A stretch of 64,000 bases of DNA, from NCBI GenBank assembly GCA_005784505.1, contig VCAZ01000008.1:5505763-5569762 (forward strand), written 5' to 3'. This document shows, one piece after another, positions 22,441 through 33,239 of the stretch. How positions within the stretch are numbered: the stretch's first letter is position 1; each line of letters begins with the position of its first letter. The position numbers and the translations under genes are program-made. The notes beneath the pieces are model-generated. The model saw only the letters and a list, made by a program, of their open reading frames with translations. It did not search any database and had not been told where the DNA came from. The stretch comes from Bagarius yarrelli (taxonomy: Eukaryota; Chordata; Actinopteri; Siluriformes; Sisoridae).

Positions 22441-22656
22441 TACATTTACATTTACAGCATTTGGCAGACGCCCTTATCCAGAGTGACTTACATTTATCTC
22501 ATTTATACAACTGAGCAATTAAGGGGTTAAGGGCCTTTCTCAGGGGGCCAGCAGTGGTGGCTTGGTGGAGCTAGGAATCAAACCCACAATCTTCGGGTTG
22601 GTAGTCCTACACCTTAACCATGAGTCACCACGTCCCCCATGAGCCACCACATCCCC
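22441..22656 (-). repeat. tRNA-derived SINE with L2-type tail, full length
   Basis: Starts TACATTTACATTTACAGCAT, TTGGCAGACGCCCTTATCC and AGAGTGACTTACATTTATCT, and runs through the ACAACTGAGCAATT and GGTGGCTTGGTGGAGCTAGG blocks to the head. The head end is duplicated: GAGTCACCACGTCCCC is followed by GAGCCACCACATCCCC. Confidence 0.85.
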
Positions 22657-23269
22657 ATGATTAATAGACAACAGAAAAATCTAAATTATTATGGCTAGCC
22701 CACATCTTTAAAAAGCAAAGAAGGATGAAGGAGAATAAAGAGGAGTGAAAGCAGTTTCAATTTTGCTGGAATGTATGAAAATTTAATTTAGCCTCCTAGA
22801 GAAAAGGTTTGTTTTTCTCCAACGAGAACGAAAGAGAGAGAGAGAAAGAGGCTGAAGGGTTATGTCAAGGCTCCTACATTCAGACCAAGAATGCATGCAT
22901 ACACAATGTTGATTCATCTGCCGGTGTAGCTGTGAATATAGCAGCTTGAATATTTAGCATGTTTGTAAAAAATCCACTTTCTTTAGGTGATTTTGCAAAC
23001 AAAATACCATGACAATACCACAACTTCAGATTATACTTAGAAATACTCTGTTGGTTTTGAACAGATGAATTCAAGTATTGCAAAAAATTTCGATCTCTTT
23101 TGCACTCCATACCTTGATGCACACGCCTTCCAAATGGAAAATGCTATCGATTAAATGCAAATGACTGTCCCTAGTAATTATATTGCTCCCAACTAATATC
23201 CCAGCCACATATAGCTGATCATTGCTAATGTCGGTAATACATCTCTTTCCTGATATATGCTATATTTGA

Positions 23270-23630
23270 GATATATTTATGTTGGGAGTTCGTGTAGATT
23301 GTGAGTAGATTGTGGAATGTGACTGTGGGGATTTCTTTATTTCATCACAATACAAGGGGGAATCAAAAAGTGTTAGGACATGCCAACAGATGGCAGCATA
23401 AGGTTGCTCGCAAGGCTGCGCTTCCTAGGACATCTTAAGATTTTTTAATTCTTATGCATAGTTTTCGAAAGGTCACGCTGATGTTGGATAAGGAGGTCTG
23501 GGGTATAGCTGATGTTCAGTAGCTTAAGGTCAGAGCTTTGTATACTATAAATACTACAGACAACATTTTGTGTAGAAACACTTTTGGGCTAATATGGTGT
23601 CCACAAACTTTTGACCATATAATGTTCCGT
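23270..23630 (-). mobile_element. Tc1-like remnant interrupted by unknown sequence
   Basis: The minus-strand copy has GAATGTGACTGTGGGGATTT at 23315-23335. It resumes with CTGATGTTGGATAAGGAGGT and CTGGGGTATAGCTGATGTTC, and ends in the terminal repeat GGTGTCCACAAACTTTTGAC plus CATATAATG at about 23627. About 120 bp at 23348-23470, starting near CAAGGGGGAATCAAAAAGTG, does not belong to the family and looks inserted. Confidence 0.6.
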
Positions 23631-24800
23631 AAATACTAGACAACAGCAAGGTACCTGTGATTATGGAGAAAAACTGTGAAATTATTCCATTTAGGTTTTT
23701 TTCTGTGTATTAAACCAGCATAGATGACCGATGATTGGAATACCGAGTGAGGTGATACAAAGGGCAGTGAAAATCTTTCTGTTTTTGCATCTTTACCCTA
23801 ACACACACACACATTCTCACTCAAACAAGTCCTTATAGACATCACTGCCGGAAGGTGTTTGACCCCCATTACTGAGAAAAAAATCACGCAATCCCATCCG
23901 GAATCACAAGCCTAGCTCAAAACACATAGAAGGTCTGTAGAGCAAAGCTAACAATAAACACACACACTCACGTCGGCATAACACACTCTCATAATAAACT
24001 GTCACATACACAGTTTCATGATGATCTTTGTTAGAACTAAATTCATTCCCAATAAACAACATGTCACACATTGTCAGTTCCAATAATCTTTGAAAGTCCC
24101 AATTGGACAGAAGCACAATACACCCAGATTCTGAAAATGTTTGAGCAAACTTACATTTTTTTAAATAAAATCTGCAAAAAAAAAATCCTCAACTAGGGGT
24201 GCTCTGCCGACAGCTAGGGAAATTGCCACATCAAACCCCTTCCCTCAGCACCCCACTGTAATTCCCACAGCCATAACTTACTAATACTCTTAATAAAACA
24301 AATATTATTAATATTAAACGTGAGAACCAAATAAAGACATATAGCATATCTGATGACACCCCAGTATAACCAAAACATAACACACGCCATGCTGTCTGTT
24401 TACCTAAAACCGAGATTTATTAAAATAAAAAATAGAGAGAACAACCAAATTTATAGCTAGGCTAAAACAAATGTCCCCATCCTGTAGGTATAGTAATATC
24501 TGACAACCAAGGTATTACAATATAATGTCCACACGCGCACACAAACACTTTTATTATGCTATACTTATTCCTAAAAATAAGCTTGGCATTAACCTTAACA
24601 AACATATGGGAATGATATAAATAATACAAAACAAATTAATACTTCAATTAGTCAATACATACAATTCCTTTACTAATCCCGAATACAGTATCAAAATGTT
24701 TATATATAACATTAAGGTTATGTAATACATGGCGATATTTAAAATATTTAGATTGGATTTAAATAAACTTGTTTAGCAGATAAAGAACTTTAGATCCAGT
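23631..24800. other. No gene or classified repeat recognised
   Basis: AT-rich with short CA tracts (about 23803-23813 and 23957-23965). A minus-strand 70-residue frame (23904-24116) has no visible domain. Confidence 0.4.
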
Positions 24801-24954
24801 TTACATTATTTACATTTATTTCTTTTTATACAACTGAGCAATTTGGGGTTAAGGGTTCTCTCAGGGGTCCAGCGGTGGCAACTTGGTGTTGCTCGGAATT
24901 GAACCAATAATCTTCCAATTAGCAGTCCAACACCTTAACTAGTGCGCTAGTACT
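24801..24954 (-). repeat. SINE with L2-type body
   Basis: TACAACTGAGCAATTTGGGG, TTAAGGGTTCTCTCAGGGGT, CAACTTGGTGTTGCTCGGAA and CTTCCAATTAGCAGTCCAAC are present up to a decayed head GTGCGCTAGTAC. The tail end is partial. Confidence 0.8.
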
Positions 24955-25259
24955 TCTCCTTTTTTTATGTTTAATGCAGTCTGACAACATTGACTAGCCA
25001 ATTACGACAAGGTAAAAGCTGAGAGCCTGTCTAATATTCGTTATATTAGTTCTTTATGATTTATTCACCAAGTTAACAGCATTTGTAGTTAGCATCTATA
25101 GCGCCTGTAAACGCTCGTTTTAACAATAAGTATTTCATCATTCATCTCTTAAATGGATATTGCATGCCTAGAATGTAATCTATTTCTTCTCCAGTCGTAT
25201 GGATAAAATATTAAATTAAATGATATGTGCAAAGAAACATTGCTGTGTACAAAATTTAA

Positions 25260-25745
25260 AAGACCCTTCTAAGGTGTGATTTATTCGCAGCTGCACCCGT
25301 GTGCCACCGAGAGCAACCGTTTCGAAATACTGCTTCGAAGTGAGCAAACGTACATGCATAATACCCCAAAGCAATTAAGTAAATGCACAGTTAATTTGAA
25401 AACGAAACCTGTGAATAATTAAAGATTCATAATAGTGCTTCCATATTCCCTGCCTCTACGAACGAGTGCATTGCATTAACGCAAGAACTTTTAATGGTGC
25501 CTAGGACAGCTTTATTCGGCATAAATTACATCCTGTGGCAAATAAGAGGCGAAAACAAGCGTCCGCACGAGAGTAGTCCCGTACGCAATGCTAAGCAAAA
25601 CATTTACACAGTTAAATGCTTTAGCTTTGCTAATGTCGTTTATTGTAGGATTACGTTTCTTTCCGGTCTGTAATGTTGTGAATGTCAGCACTTAAGTAAA
25701 TGGCACTAATGTAAACAAGTCACGAGCGTTGATGTTTACTACTCG
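25260..25745. promoter_or_regulatory. CpG-enriched unique-looking patch (candidate regulatory element)
   Basis: About two dozen CpG dinucleotides by hand count, far above the flanking CpG-poor intron, and no recognised repeat. Examples are TTCGAAATACTGCTTCGAAG (25320-25339) and AAGCGTCCGCACGAG near 25560. It could be an intronic enhancer, an alternative promoter or the fossil of an unrecognised element. No exon was identified in it. Confidence 0.3.
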
Positions 25746-26097
25746 AATGAGTTTAATGTCCCTACAGACATTGGAATTAGCTTCGTTGGCCAAAATGTCA
25801 ATGGAAGTTTACTTTCTATTACTCTGCTTAGTAATAAAAACAACTTTTATTTATCAAAGATGGGTAGAGTCAGCATTATTCTACGGCAATATAAAAATAA
25901 TCTTAGCAAATGACACTGGGTAAACAAATTTGTTTGTCTGAGCAGAACATGTCGAAAACCTGATCATTTTTTAATTAATTAATTTTTAAATAATTAAAAT
26001 TCAACGTAACTTCGATTTTATTAGATTCAACACTTAGACATTTATAGAAAACATGTTCTTTTCTGCCATTCTGCATGTGTTATAAAAATAAAAATAG

Positions 26098-26190
26098 TCA
26101 AGTCAAGTCGACAAGTCGGCAAATTTCTATTTGCAGGATAGGGATTGTGTCAAAGCAGCTTTACAGAATTAAATAAGACGATACAGTGAA
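26098..26190 (-). repeat. Fragment of the teleost 3'-end repeat (minus)
   Basis: TCAAGTCAAGTCGACAAG and TTGTGTCAAAGCAGCTTTAC match the reverse complement of the AAGCTGCTTT...ACAAT region of repeats ending in the AATTG/CAAGT tail. Confidence 0.45.
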
Positions 26191-26228
26191 CACTCAGTAA
26201 AACACTCAGATCAGTTATTAATGGGCAA

Positions 26229-26420
26229 GTGGTAGCACGGTGCTTAAGGTGTTGGACTGCTAATTGAAAGATCAGGGTTCAATTCCCATCACCACCAATC
26301 GGCCATTGCTGGGCCCCTAAGTAAGGCCCTTAACCCCCAATTGCTCAGTTGTAGAAAAGAGATAAATGTAAGTCACTCTAGATAAGGACGTCTGCCAAAT
26401 GCTGTAAATGTAAATGTAAT
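26229..26420 (+). repeat. tRNA-derived SINE with L2-type tail, full length
   Basis: The best plus-strand copy. Head GTGGTAGCACGGTGCTTAAG, GGACTGCTAATTGAAAGATC, box-B-like AGGGTTCAATTCCC, ACCCCCAATTGCTCAGTTGT, tail GTAAGTCACTCTAGATAAGG and CGTCTGCCAAATGCTGTAAA, ending in tandem TGTAAA units. Related salmonid SINEs share this type of tail with L2-clade LINEs, so an L2-type partner is inferred. Confidence 0.9.
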
Positions 26421-26746
26421 GAATAACTTTAAATTAAGAGCCAATAAAACAGTCAAAAATGCTGATTTGAAGTACTGCAATTTTTACAAAAATGTGGAAG
26501 TGTTAAATATTAGACACTTCACGCAATTTGCTCAACAAACAAACAGCTTTGCTTATGTAGGGGGAGGAAGCAGGGCTACCAGACACTAATAGTTTTAAAT
26601 TAGCTCACGTGGTGTTGCATTTGATATACATTTATATACTACACCATGAAGTGCATTATGCATAGTGTAAGTATGTAGAGACTTTTATTTTGCTACATAG
26701 ACATCACAGCACATTGAAATTCATTTTCTTCCCCTTTCTCAGTTCA

Positions 26747-26940
26747 TTACATTTACATTTATGGCATTTTGGCAGCTGCCCTTATCCATAGCGACTAACA
26801 TTTATCTTCTTTATACATCTGAGCAATTGGGGGTTGAAGGCCTGGCCTAGGGGCCTAAAAGTGGCAACTTGGTGAAGCTGGGCAACGAAACCCAAGCTTC
26901 AGGTTAGCATTCCAAATCTTTAACCACTGCGCTACCACTT
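26747..26940 (-). repeat. tRNA-derived SINE with L2-type tail, full length
   Basis: TTACATTTACATTTATGGCA to GTTAGCATTCCAAATCTTTA and the head CCACTGCGCTACCACTT. The body is diverged (GGCCTAAAAGTGGCAACTTG). It lies 110 bp from the next minus-strand copy. Confidence 0.85.
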
Positions 26941-26947
26941 CCAGTAA

Positions 26948-26978
26948 GATGAAGTCAGAGCGGATGGAGTCAGAGCGG
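26948..26978 (+). repeat. Short tandem duplication
   Basis: Two copies of GGAGTCAGAGCGGA-like sequence (GAAGTCAGAGCGGAT then GGAGTCAGAGCGGAG) lie between two SINEs. Confidence 0.5.
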
Positions 26979-27049
26979 AGCCTGATACCTGAAACAGCCT
27001 CATTCAATTAACAACCTATTAGCCTATCCATAAGAACCACTACTGCCCT

Positions 27050-27230
27050 TTACATTTACATTTACAGCATTTGGCGGACACCCTTATATTTATTTTATTT
27101 ATACAACTGAGCAATTAAGGGTTAAGGCCCTTGTTTAGGGACCCAACAGTGGCGATTTGGTTGTGCTGGAAATCGAACCCTGATCTCCAAATTAGCAATC
27201 CAACACTGTAACCACTAAGCTACCACTTTT
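27050..27230 (-). repeat. tRNA-derived SINE with L2-type tail, full length
   Basis: TTACATTTACATTTACAGCA, TTTGGCGGACACCCTTATA, CAACTGAGCAATTAAGGGTT, GTTGTGCTGGAAATCGAACC and the head ACCACTAAGCTACCACTT. A small internal deletion removes the AGAGCGACTTACA segment. Confidence 0.85.
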
Positions 27231-28343
27231 CACTTTTAATGTACATGGTGCATGGTGTAGTACAGTCGAAATGGCGCTCAAGGCTATCAAGCTCACTGAA
27301 CATCTTAAAATTGCTGCACTAAATGAAAAAAATTATATTAAACTCGTATTTTCGGCTAAGCAACACCGCATCCTGCCTAACATTCAATTTCTCTTTTATC
27401 TCATAACTATAATGTGACAGTCTAAAATATATTTACACATTTTAACAGTATCAATTCCATGATACAACATTATTTTAACTACATTTTTCTAAACAAGGAC
27501 TTTTCTGTTTCATAACGTCCCACGACTAATATGATGGTTCGAAGACAAATAACAGATTTTCGTGCTTATATCATGTGGAAAACTCAGGATTGCCCTTAGC
27601 AGACAGAAAACCAGGTTATAATAACAGACACTTGGCTTGAGATGGAGAGAAAAATTGGCTTTTCGCTCTGGCGAGTTAGAGTCTTCGGAGAGACGAGCAG
27701 TCGCTCTGTTTATTCCAAAGCCTCTTTTTTTTGCGAATGTAATTTCAATTTACTTTAATGCGAATGTGCTTCAAATTACCTCTCAGCAAGTCTTCTGAGT
27801 GGCGACTCCCCCAGATCCCTTATTCATGGCAAATCTTTTGAAGATGTTAATTGCGCTACTTCCTCCTTCCTCCCTTTTCTGTATACAAGTGTAATTTATT
27901 TTATTCCAATAAAAAGGCACATGGGACGTAGGAAAAATGTTCAAGCTGATGAATGAGCAATTGAGGTAGAAAGAGGAATGAAGTAAATAAGAGTCGGGAC
28001 TGGAGGCAGAGCTCTCTCTCACACACACACATACACACACACATATACACACAGGTGTGTGTATATACACGCACACTAAAATGAGGCTATAAAGGAATGG
28101 TAAATGGTGGTCTATCCTTTTTCTCCTCATGCTCACGCTCGCTTTTTCTATAGTCCTCAATTTTTTTTCTCCTTAATTGCTTTTCTATTTCTATTTTTAT
28201 CTAAATGTTTGACTTTCATCTTATCACTGTGTGAATCTTGATACAATCTTGGGGTAGCAGCAGGTATTTCACTGCCATGTAGCACATTATAAATTTTTTA
28301 GTTCTTTTCAAAGATTCTTAAAAAATTCCAAATATAAAAATAT
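27231..28343. other. Mostly unclassified intron; CA/TG-rich tract
   Basis: No exon was recognised. An imperfect CA tract flips to TG/TA at 28019-28075 and can form an inverted structure. A unique-looking CpG-containing segment lies at about 27650-27860. Confidence 0.4.
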
Positions 28344-28380
28344 GTAACAGTGCTAACCACTAAGCCACCGTGCTGCCCTA
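28344..28380 (-). repeat. Isolated V-SINE-type tRNA-like head
   Basis: CAGTGCTAACCACTAAGCCA then CCGTGCTGCCCTA is the reverse complement of the GGGCAGCACGGTGGCTTAGT-type head of the V-SINE-like copies. The rest of the element is missing and is replaced by an ATA repeat. Confidence 0.65.
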
Positions 28381-28425
28381 ATAATAATAATAATAATTAT
28401 TACTATTATTATTATTAATATTATA
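28379..28425. repeat. (ATA)n/(TTA)n inverted microsatellite
   Basis: ATAATAATAATAATAATTAT turns into TATTATTATTATTAATATTA, giving a self-complementary tract between two SINE fragments. Confidence 0.8.
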
Positions 28426-28434
28426 TCCAGAGTG

Positions 28435-28560
28435 TCCATTATATTACATTTATCTCTTTTATACAACTGAGCAATGACCAAAAAGTCTTGCTCAGTGGCA
28501 ACTTGGTGGTGCTGGGAATCAAACTCAGATCTTCCAATTAGCAGCTTAACCACTGCACTA
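28435..28560 (-). repeat. SINE with L2-type body
   Basis: ATCCAGAGTG, TACAACTGAGCAATGACCAA, AACTTGGTGGTGCTGGGAAT and CTTCCAATTAGCAGCTTAAC, ending at the head CCACTGCACTA. Both ends are slightly truncated. Confidence 0.8.
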
Positions 28561-28618
28561 CGTTAACCACCTCACCTCATATCTATAGTTTATGTTTAGG
28601 CTCCTGATGATGAAATAA

Positions 28619-28767
28619 ATTTACACTTCTAGCATTTGGAAGAGCAACTTGCATGTATCTGTATTTTTTAGTAATTGAGGGTTAAGGGCCTTGTTTAGGG
28701 GCCCAGCAGTAGCAGCTTGTCAGAAAATGAACCTATCTTCGTAATAGCAGTCCAACATCTTAGTCCA
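28619..28767 (-). repeat. Diverged SINE with L2-type tail
   Basis: TTTACACTTCTAGCATTTGG, AATTGAGGGTTAAGGGCCTT, AGGGGCCCAGCAGTAGCAGC and ATAGCAGTCCAACATCTTAG are recognisable; the centre is decayed. Confidence 0.7.
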
Positions 28768-29380
28768 GTGTGTGTGTAGGTGCATGTTAATCACCATAGA
28801 TACACAGATGTAGTGCTGCTCTTTTTCAGTGCAAAACAAGACACACTTTTTAGAGGAGCAATCTGTCTATTCTATAGTCTAATTTGTTGACTATCGCTTC
28901 TTTGCCATTTTAAAAGCCCATAATGTTAAAATACAATCTCAGAGTATATTGGGTGAATGTTGACATCTGTCAAAACAATACTCCATGTTTGTATTTTCTG
29001 TCGGAATAGAAATGGTGTAAAGGCACACTTTATCTATTGTGGCCAACGTGTGTCACTGTCTATTTGAGTGTGTGACATTACTAATATTCTACCATAAATA
29101 ATAAAAGCTAATTCGTGGATATACCTCATTATGGAATGACAGTCGTTTTGGGTTTCATAAGACTCTTTATTAGGGTATTATACAATATCCATTATTCATA
29201 TTCACAATATCCATTAAACTCTACAGCTACTTAAATAGGCTGATTCTCCCCACCGAAATTACCTTTCCCGCAGAATTCCCACAAGTTTCCTGTGACCTGC
29301 GGGATTCCCAAGAATATTTCAGTCTGTAGCTTTTACCCCAGCATTCATTTCTTCTTTTACTTCTTGTACTTGTTATCATT

Positions 29381-29437
29381 TGTATAATAATAATAATAAT
29401 AATACAAAAAATAATAATAATTATAATTATTATTATA
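29381..29437. repeat. (AAT)n/(ATT)n microsatellite
   Basis: Two runs of AAT units turn into ATT units, partly self-complementary. Confidence 0.75.
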
Positions 29438-29453
29438 TGATATATGGTTTAAA

Positions 29454-29805
29454 GACAGGTGGCAGAGCAGGAAGTAGTGTTGAGGTTTTCTTTGGCAGTG
29501 ACGAGGTTGGACAGGATTAGGAGGGGGGGCGAATGTTAGATGTTTAGGGGAAAAAGTCGGGGAGTCCAGATTGAGGTAGTTTGGACATGTACAGAGGAAG
29601 AATAGTGAATATATTGGTAGGGGGATGTTAGTAATGAAGCTCTCCTAAAGAGGAGACCAAAGAGGAGGTATATGGATGCGATAAATAAGGACATGAAGTT
29701 AGTGAGTGTGAGTAAAGAGGATGTAGAGAATAGGGTTGGGTGGAGACAGATGATACGCTGTGGTGACCCCTAAAAGGGAACAGTGGAAAGGAGAAGAAAA
29801 AGATT
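29454..29805 (+). mobile_element. RTE-like LINE 3' end
   Basis: Longest of the three copies of this 3' end. Plus-strand translation gives traces of LRFSLAVTRLDRIR, VWTCT-type WFGHV and EDVENRVGWRQMIRC, then the terminal CCCCTAAAAGGGAACAGTGG and a purine-rich AAGGAGAAGAAAAAG tail. Frameshifts interrupt it. An L2-tailed SINE starts 10 bp after it. Confidence 0.8.
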
Positions 29806-29814
29806 TTTCTTCTT

Positions 29815-29983
29815 CTAGCTCAGTGGTTAAGGCATTGGACTGTTAATGGCAAAATTGTGAGTTCGATTCCCAGTACAACCAAGTTACCACTGCTGGGCTC
29901 CTGGGCAGGCCCATTAACCCCAAATGCTTAATTGTGTAAATGTAAGTCGCTCTGGATAAGGGCGTCTGCCAAATGATGTAAAT
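29815..29983 (+). repeat. tRNA-derived SINE with L2-type tail
   Basis: TAGCTCAGTGGTTAAGGCAT head, box-B-like GAGTTCGATTCCC, TGTAAGTCGCTCTGGATAAG tail and GGGCGTCTGCCAAATGATGT. The box B and tail are among the least mutated in the window. It is inserted directly after the RTE-like LINE tail. Confidence 0.9.
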
Positions 29984-31060
29984 TATTATTATTTATACAT
30001 ATCCTTTTAGGTTTTCAGGTTTTACAAGATGACTAATAACAATGAAAAATGTTATTATGACGAAAGAAATGGCACCACAGGTACAGATTTTCTTTTATAA
30101 TGTTACACAATATTGGATTATATTAATTAGCCAGGAGTTTAGTAAAACCAGCGTCAATTTCATCCACAACCCTAATTTTATACTCCACAGCTTTTGTGCA
30201 TTTACAATTTTATGTAGTTGCACTGATCAACATATGCACACAGAGATTAGTAAATAGATTTAGTTTACACACACATATTCAATTTAATTTCTTTTTGCCT
30301 AACAAAATTTGAATCAGCATTAAACCTTCTTCTTCAGACACTCATTTTTGGGTAGCGTTTTGGTTTACATTTTTGGTTTACACAGTATGACACTTTGTAG
30401 TGTGTTTGTGCGTGATGAGTTAGCGCCTTAGTAAAGTGAATATCAGGTACACTGCAAGTGCATTTTGCAACAGCATTAAGCCATGCATCCTTCTGCGCCT
30501 CCTTGTGTGTGTGAGTATGGTGTCCTTGTCCTTTATAGGTCCCTACGATCTGTCTCCGAATTTTATCTAAACGAATGTTTTGAATCTTCTGCTTTATAAA
30601 TTCAGACTATTAAGAGAGTTTAATAGCTGCAGAATGAAGGTCAATATTTAACCCAGCCCGATTGGACATACACACACACACACACACACACCATTTCATT
30701 TTTCCATTTAGCTCTGAGCTCTCACTTTTTCATATGGAAGCATCACAAGGTAGCAGAACAGTGAAAGGGAGGAACCTAGTGGACATCAACATGGCTATAT
30801 GCAGCTTTTCACACTACCGCACAAACATAAAAGCATGGGTAGCACTCTCTGATCAGTCAAGGCCACAGCAGAAAAAAAAAGACAAAAGACCAACCTTACA
30901 CACACATACTCTTCTGTATATATAAACACACACTCTAGGAACCTACAAGATTCAGGAACCAGGGTTGAAATGTCTTGCGTTCACATTTTGTGTAAGTCAT
31001 AAGAAAGGTAATCTATGTCACACAGTTATATGCACAATAATAAATTGATCCACTAGCTTC
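29984..31060. other. Unclassified intron sequence with a CA repeat
   Basis: A pure (AC) run of about 23 bp lies at 30669-30691. Otherwise unique-looking, with no exon recognised. Small frames at 30042-30257 and 30662-30925 have no domain. Confidence 0.4.
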
Positions 31061-31065
31061 TTTAA

Positions 31066-31228
31066 TAGGAACACCTGCTCATTCATGCAATTATCCAATC
31101 CGCCAATCAATCTGACAACAGCGCAATGCATATAATCATGCGGATACAGGTCAAGCGCCTCAGGTATTATTCACATCAATCATCAAAATGGAAAAAAAGA
31201 AATTAATTTCTGTGACTTTCACTTGGTA
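31066..31228 (+). mobile_element. Tc1-like element, 5' region with transposase start
   Basis: AACACCTGCTCATTCATGCA, TTATCCAATCCGCCAATCAA and GTCAAGCGCCTCAG lead to CATCAATCATCAAAATGGAA and a decayed transposase N-terminus (MEKKKLISVTF). This order is that of a zebrafish-type Tc1 family. The copy is truncated at about 31228. Confidence 0.7.
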
Positions 31229-31246
31229 AGGTTTTCACTCACTTAC

Positions 31247-31270
31247 TCACACACACACACACACACACAC
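31247..31270. repeat. (AC)n microsatellite
   Basis: Pure AC run directly downstream of the Tc1 fragment. Confidence 0.85.
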
Positions 31271-31344
31271 TATTGGGGTTTATACGGAACTGCTTAAAAA
31301 AAGTACCAGGGAGAGGTGGAAGGGGGCGCTGATTAAAACAATGG

Positions 31345-32160
31345 GTTCTGTCCAAAATCCAATACTACTTAAGTATATACTACGTATGTGCAGTAATTCC
31401 CAATTGTTAAAAAGTATGTTCTATATAGTATGTTTACAGCTAGTATGAAATTTGGAGGTACTACATCCACCATTGATAATGACAAGTGACATACGCCATC
31501 ACAGCAGTGCAACAATTGATAAAAAGTTGTATAATTGTTTAACTTGGATGATGTTAAACGAGTGCAATTTAACTACAAGGAACTTTAACTAAGCTACTTA
31601 AAGCCCTAGCTGCGTCGCAGTTTTCCACCATTTCCACATTTAGATAGTAAAATTTCTATTTTATGTATACATCAAAATCCAGGCGGATGTAGTAGGTAAT
31701 CGGGAAACGTTTCACATACTGTAATTTGCATACTGAGGAATTTAGACCTACTACTTAACTAGTCCTACCATCCCCTAAGATGTCTAAACTTCCAATTAAC
31801 AGAGGAACAGTTGTCCACTGGTTGTCCACCTCTTTCTCAAATACCTAACACTTGCGCTAAATCGATGATGTTTTTTTTAACAGTTTTCTGGGTTGTTACA
31901 CTTGTATTAGGTCCCGTACGTAATCGCATACTTCCCTACTATAAAAATGAGCATGCGAGGTGAGTAGTATATCCTTAGTATGCAATCCGTAGTATGCAAA
32001 TTATAGTACACCAAAAGTTCCCGGATGATCTTTTACTCCCACCCAGATTTGAAAATATGTGTACAATGTACCTTTTACTATCCCATAAGGCCATTGGCGA
32101 GACGCCTCGTTATACGCGAAAGTGGCGGAAAGCACAGACGCAGCATTTTTTCGCTTATTC
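31345..32160 (+). mobile_element. Putative non-autonomous DNA transposon
   Basis: A region rich in the motif TACTA/AGTATGC on both strands: near the left end TATACTACGTATGTGCAG, near the right TAGTATGCAATCCGTAGTAT then GCAAATTATAGTACACC, with TAATTTGCATACTGAGG in between. Fish DNA transposons of the Harbinger or Kolobok kind have this look, but I could not fix terminal repeats or a target-site duplication. Confidence 0.4.
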
Positions 32161-33045
32161 CCTGTGTGTTTCTAAATATGTTTTATATAATTTTGTTTTT
32201 GTTATAGCCTTTCACCTGGTATATGATTAGATTGTTACCCAAATATGTGCACCCACTGTATATTTGTGTGTGTTAAACAGCTGTATCGAAATCGCTGTTT
32301 CTTTGTTCTCTGTGAAATAGAATAAATAGATTTGATCTTTAAGTCTAAATGTTATTTTCCAGGTGGTTCAGATTTTGACCCGCCAGTAAATTAAGCTATC
32401 TTAAAAATACATTGACTTTGATTTCTTCTTTCTGTGTTCTTATTCTTACACTCTTTAGAATTATTTGACCTTGCTGTTACACTTTGATATACTCTATAAT
32501 AAACCTATAAATTTAAATAATATTAAAAAATATAAGTAAATGATCATTAAGCCTATTTAAAGTTTTTATTACTACCTTTCACCTGGAAATAATTTTATGT
32601 ATGAGCAGATATTTTTGACAAATTTTTAGTGTTTATTTCTTGAAAGAAGGTAATTTTCTATTTCTTATATATGCACATACATTTGCATCTCTTATCACAC
32701 GTTTGGGCCTTTTTTTTAAAAAACCCTGTGTGTGTTAAAATAGAGAGAGTGAGAGAAAGAGATGGTGTTAGAGAGAAGCATAAGACAGAGGCAGCCTATT
32801 CATCCACAGGAAGGAAGGAGAAAGAAAGGAGGTGGTAAGAGACATTTGTGGGGTTACACACGACTGAATTTGGAGAATTACCAGCCACACACACATTCAC
32901 ACACTGCGCCGAGCTTTATGGCATTAAAGTGGCAACGGATGGAGCGGCACACGGCTTCCTATACAAATTCTACTTTAAAGTTAACCTGATTCAAATATTT
33001 TAAATTCACAGAAAATTGCACTCTTTTAAATACCACCCAAGTTAC
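32161..33045. other. No gene or classified repeat recognised
   Basis: AT-rich to about 32700, then a GA-rich segment (32740-32830). The 75-residue plus frame at 32762-32989 is Arg/Lys/His-rich without a domain. Confidence 0.4.
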
Positions 33046-33081
33046 TTAGTTAGTTAGTTAGTTAGTTGGTTAGTTAGTTAG
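33046..33081. repeat. (TTAG)n microsatellite
   Basis: Nine TTAG-type units with one GTTGG interruption. Confidence 0.85.
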
Positions 33082-33239
33082 AAAGCACATTTAAAAACTA
33101 CTTAAAGGTTGACTTAAGTGCCCTACAGAACATTAGAAACTATACATAAAAATAGAGAATTATAATCAACTAAATCAAATACATACAGTAAAAATGCATT
33201 TTTTTGTTAAATGCTATAGATGAAAAATAAGATTTGAGC

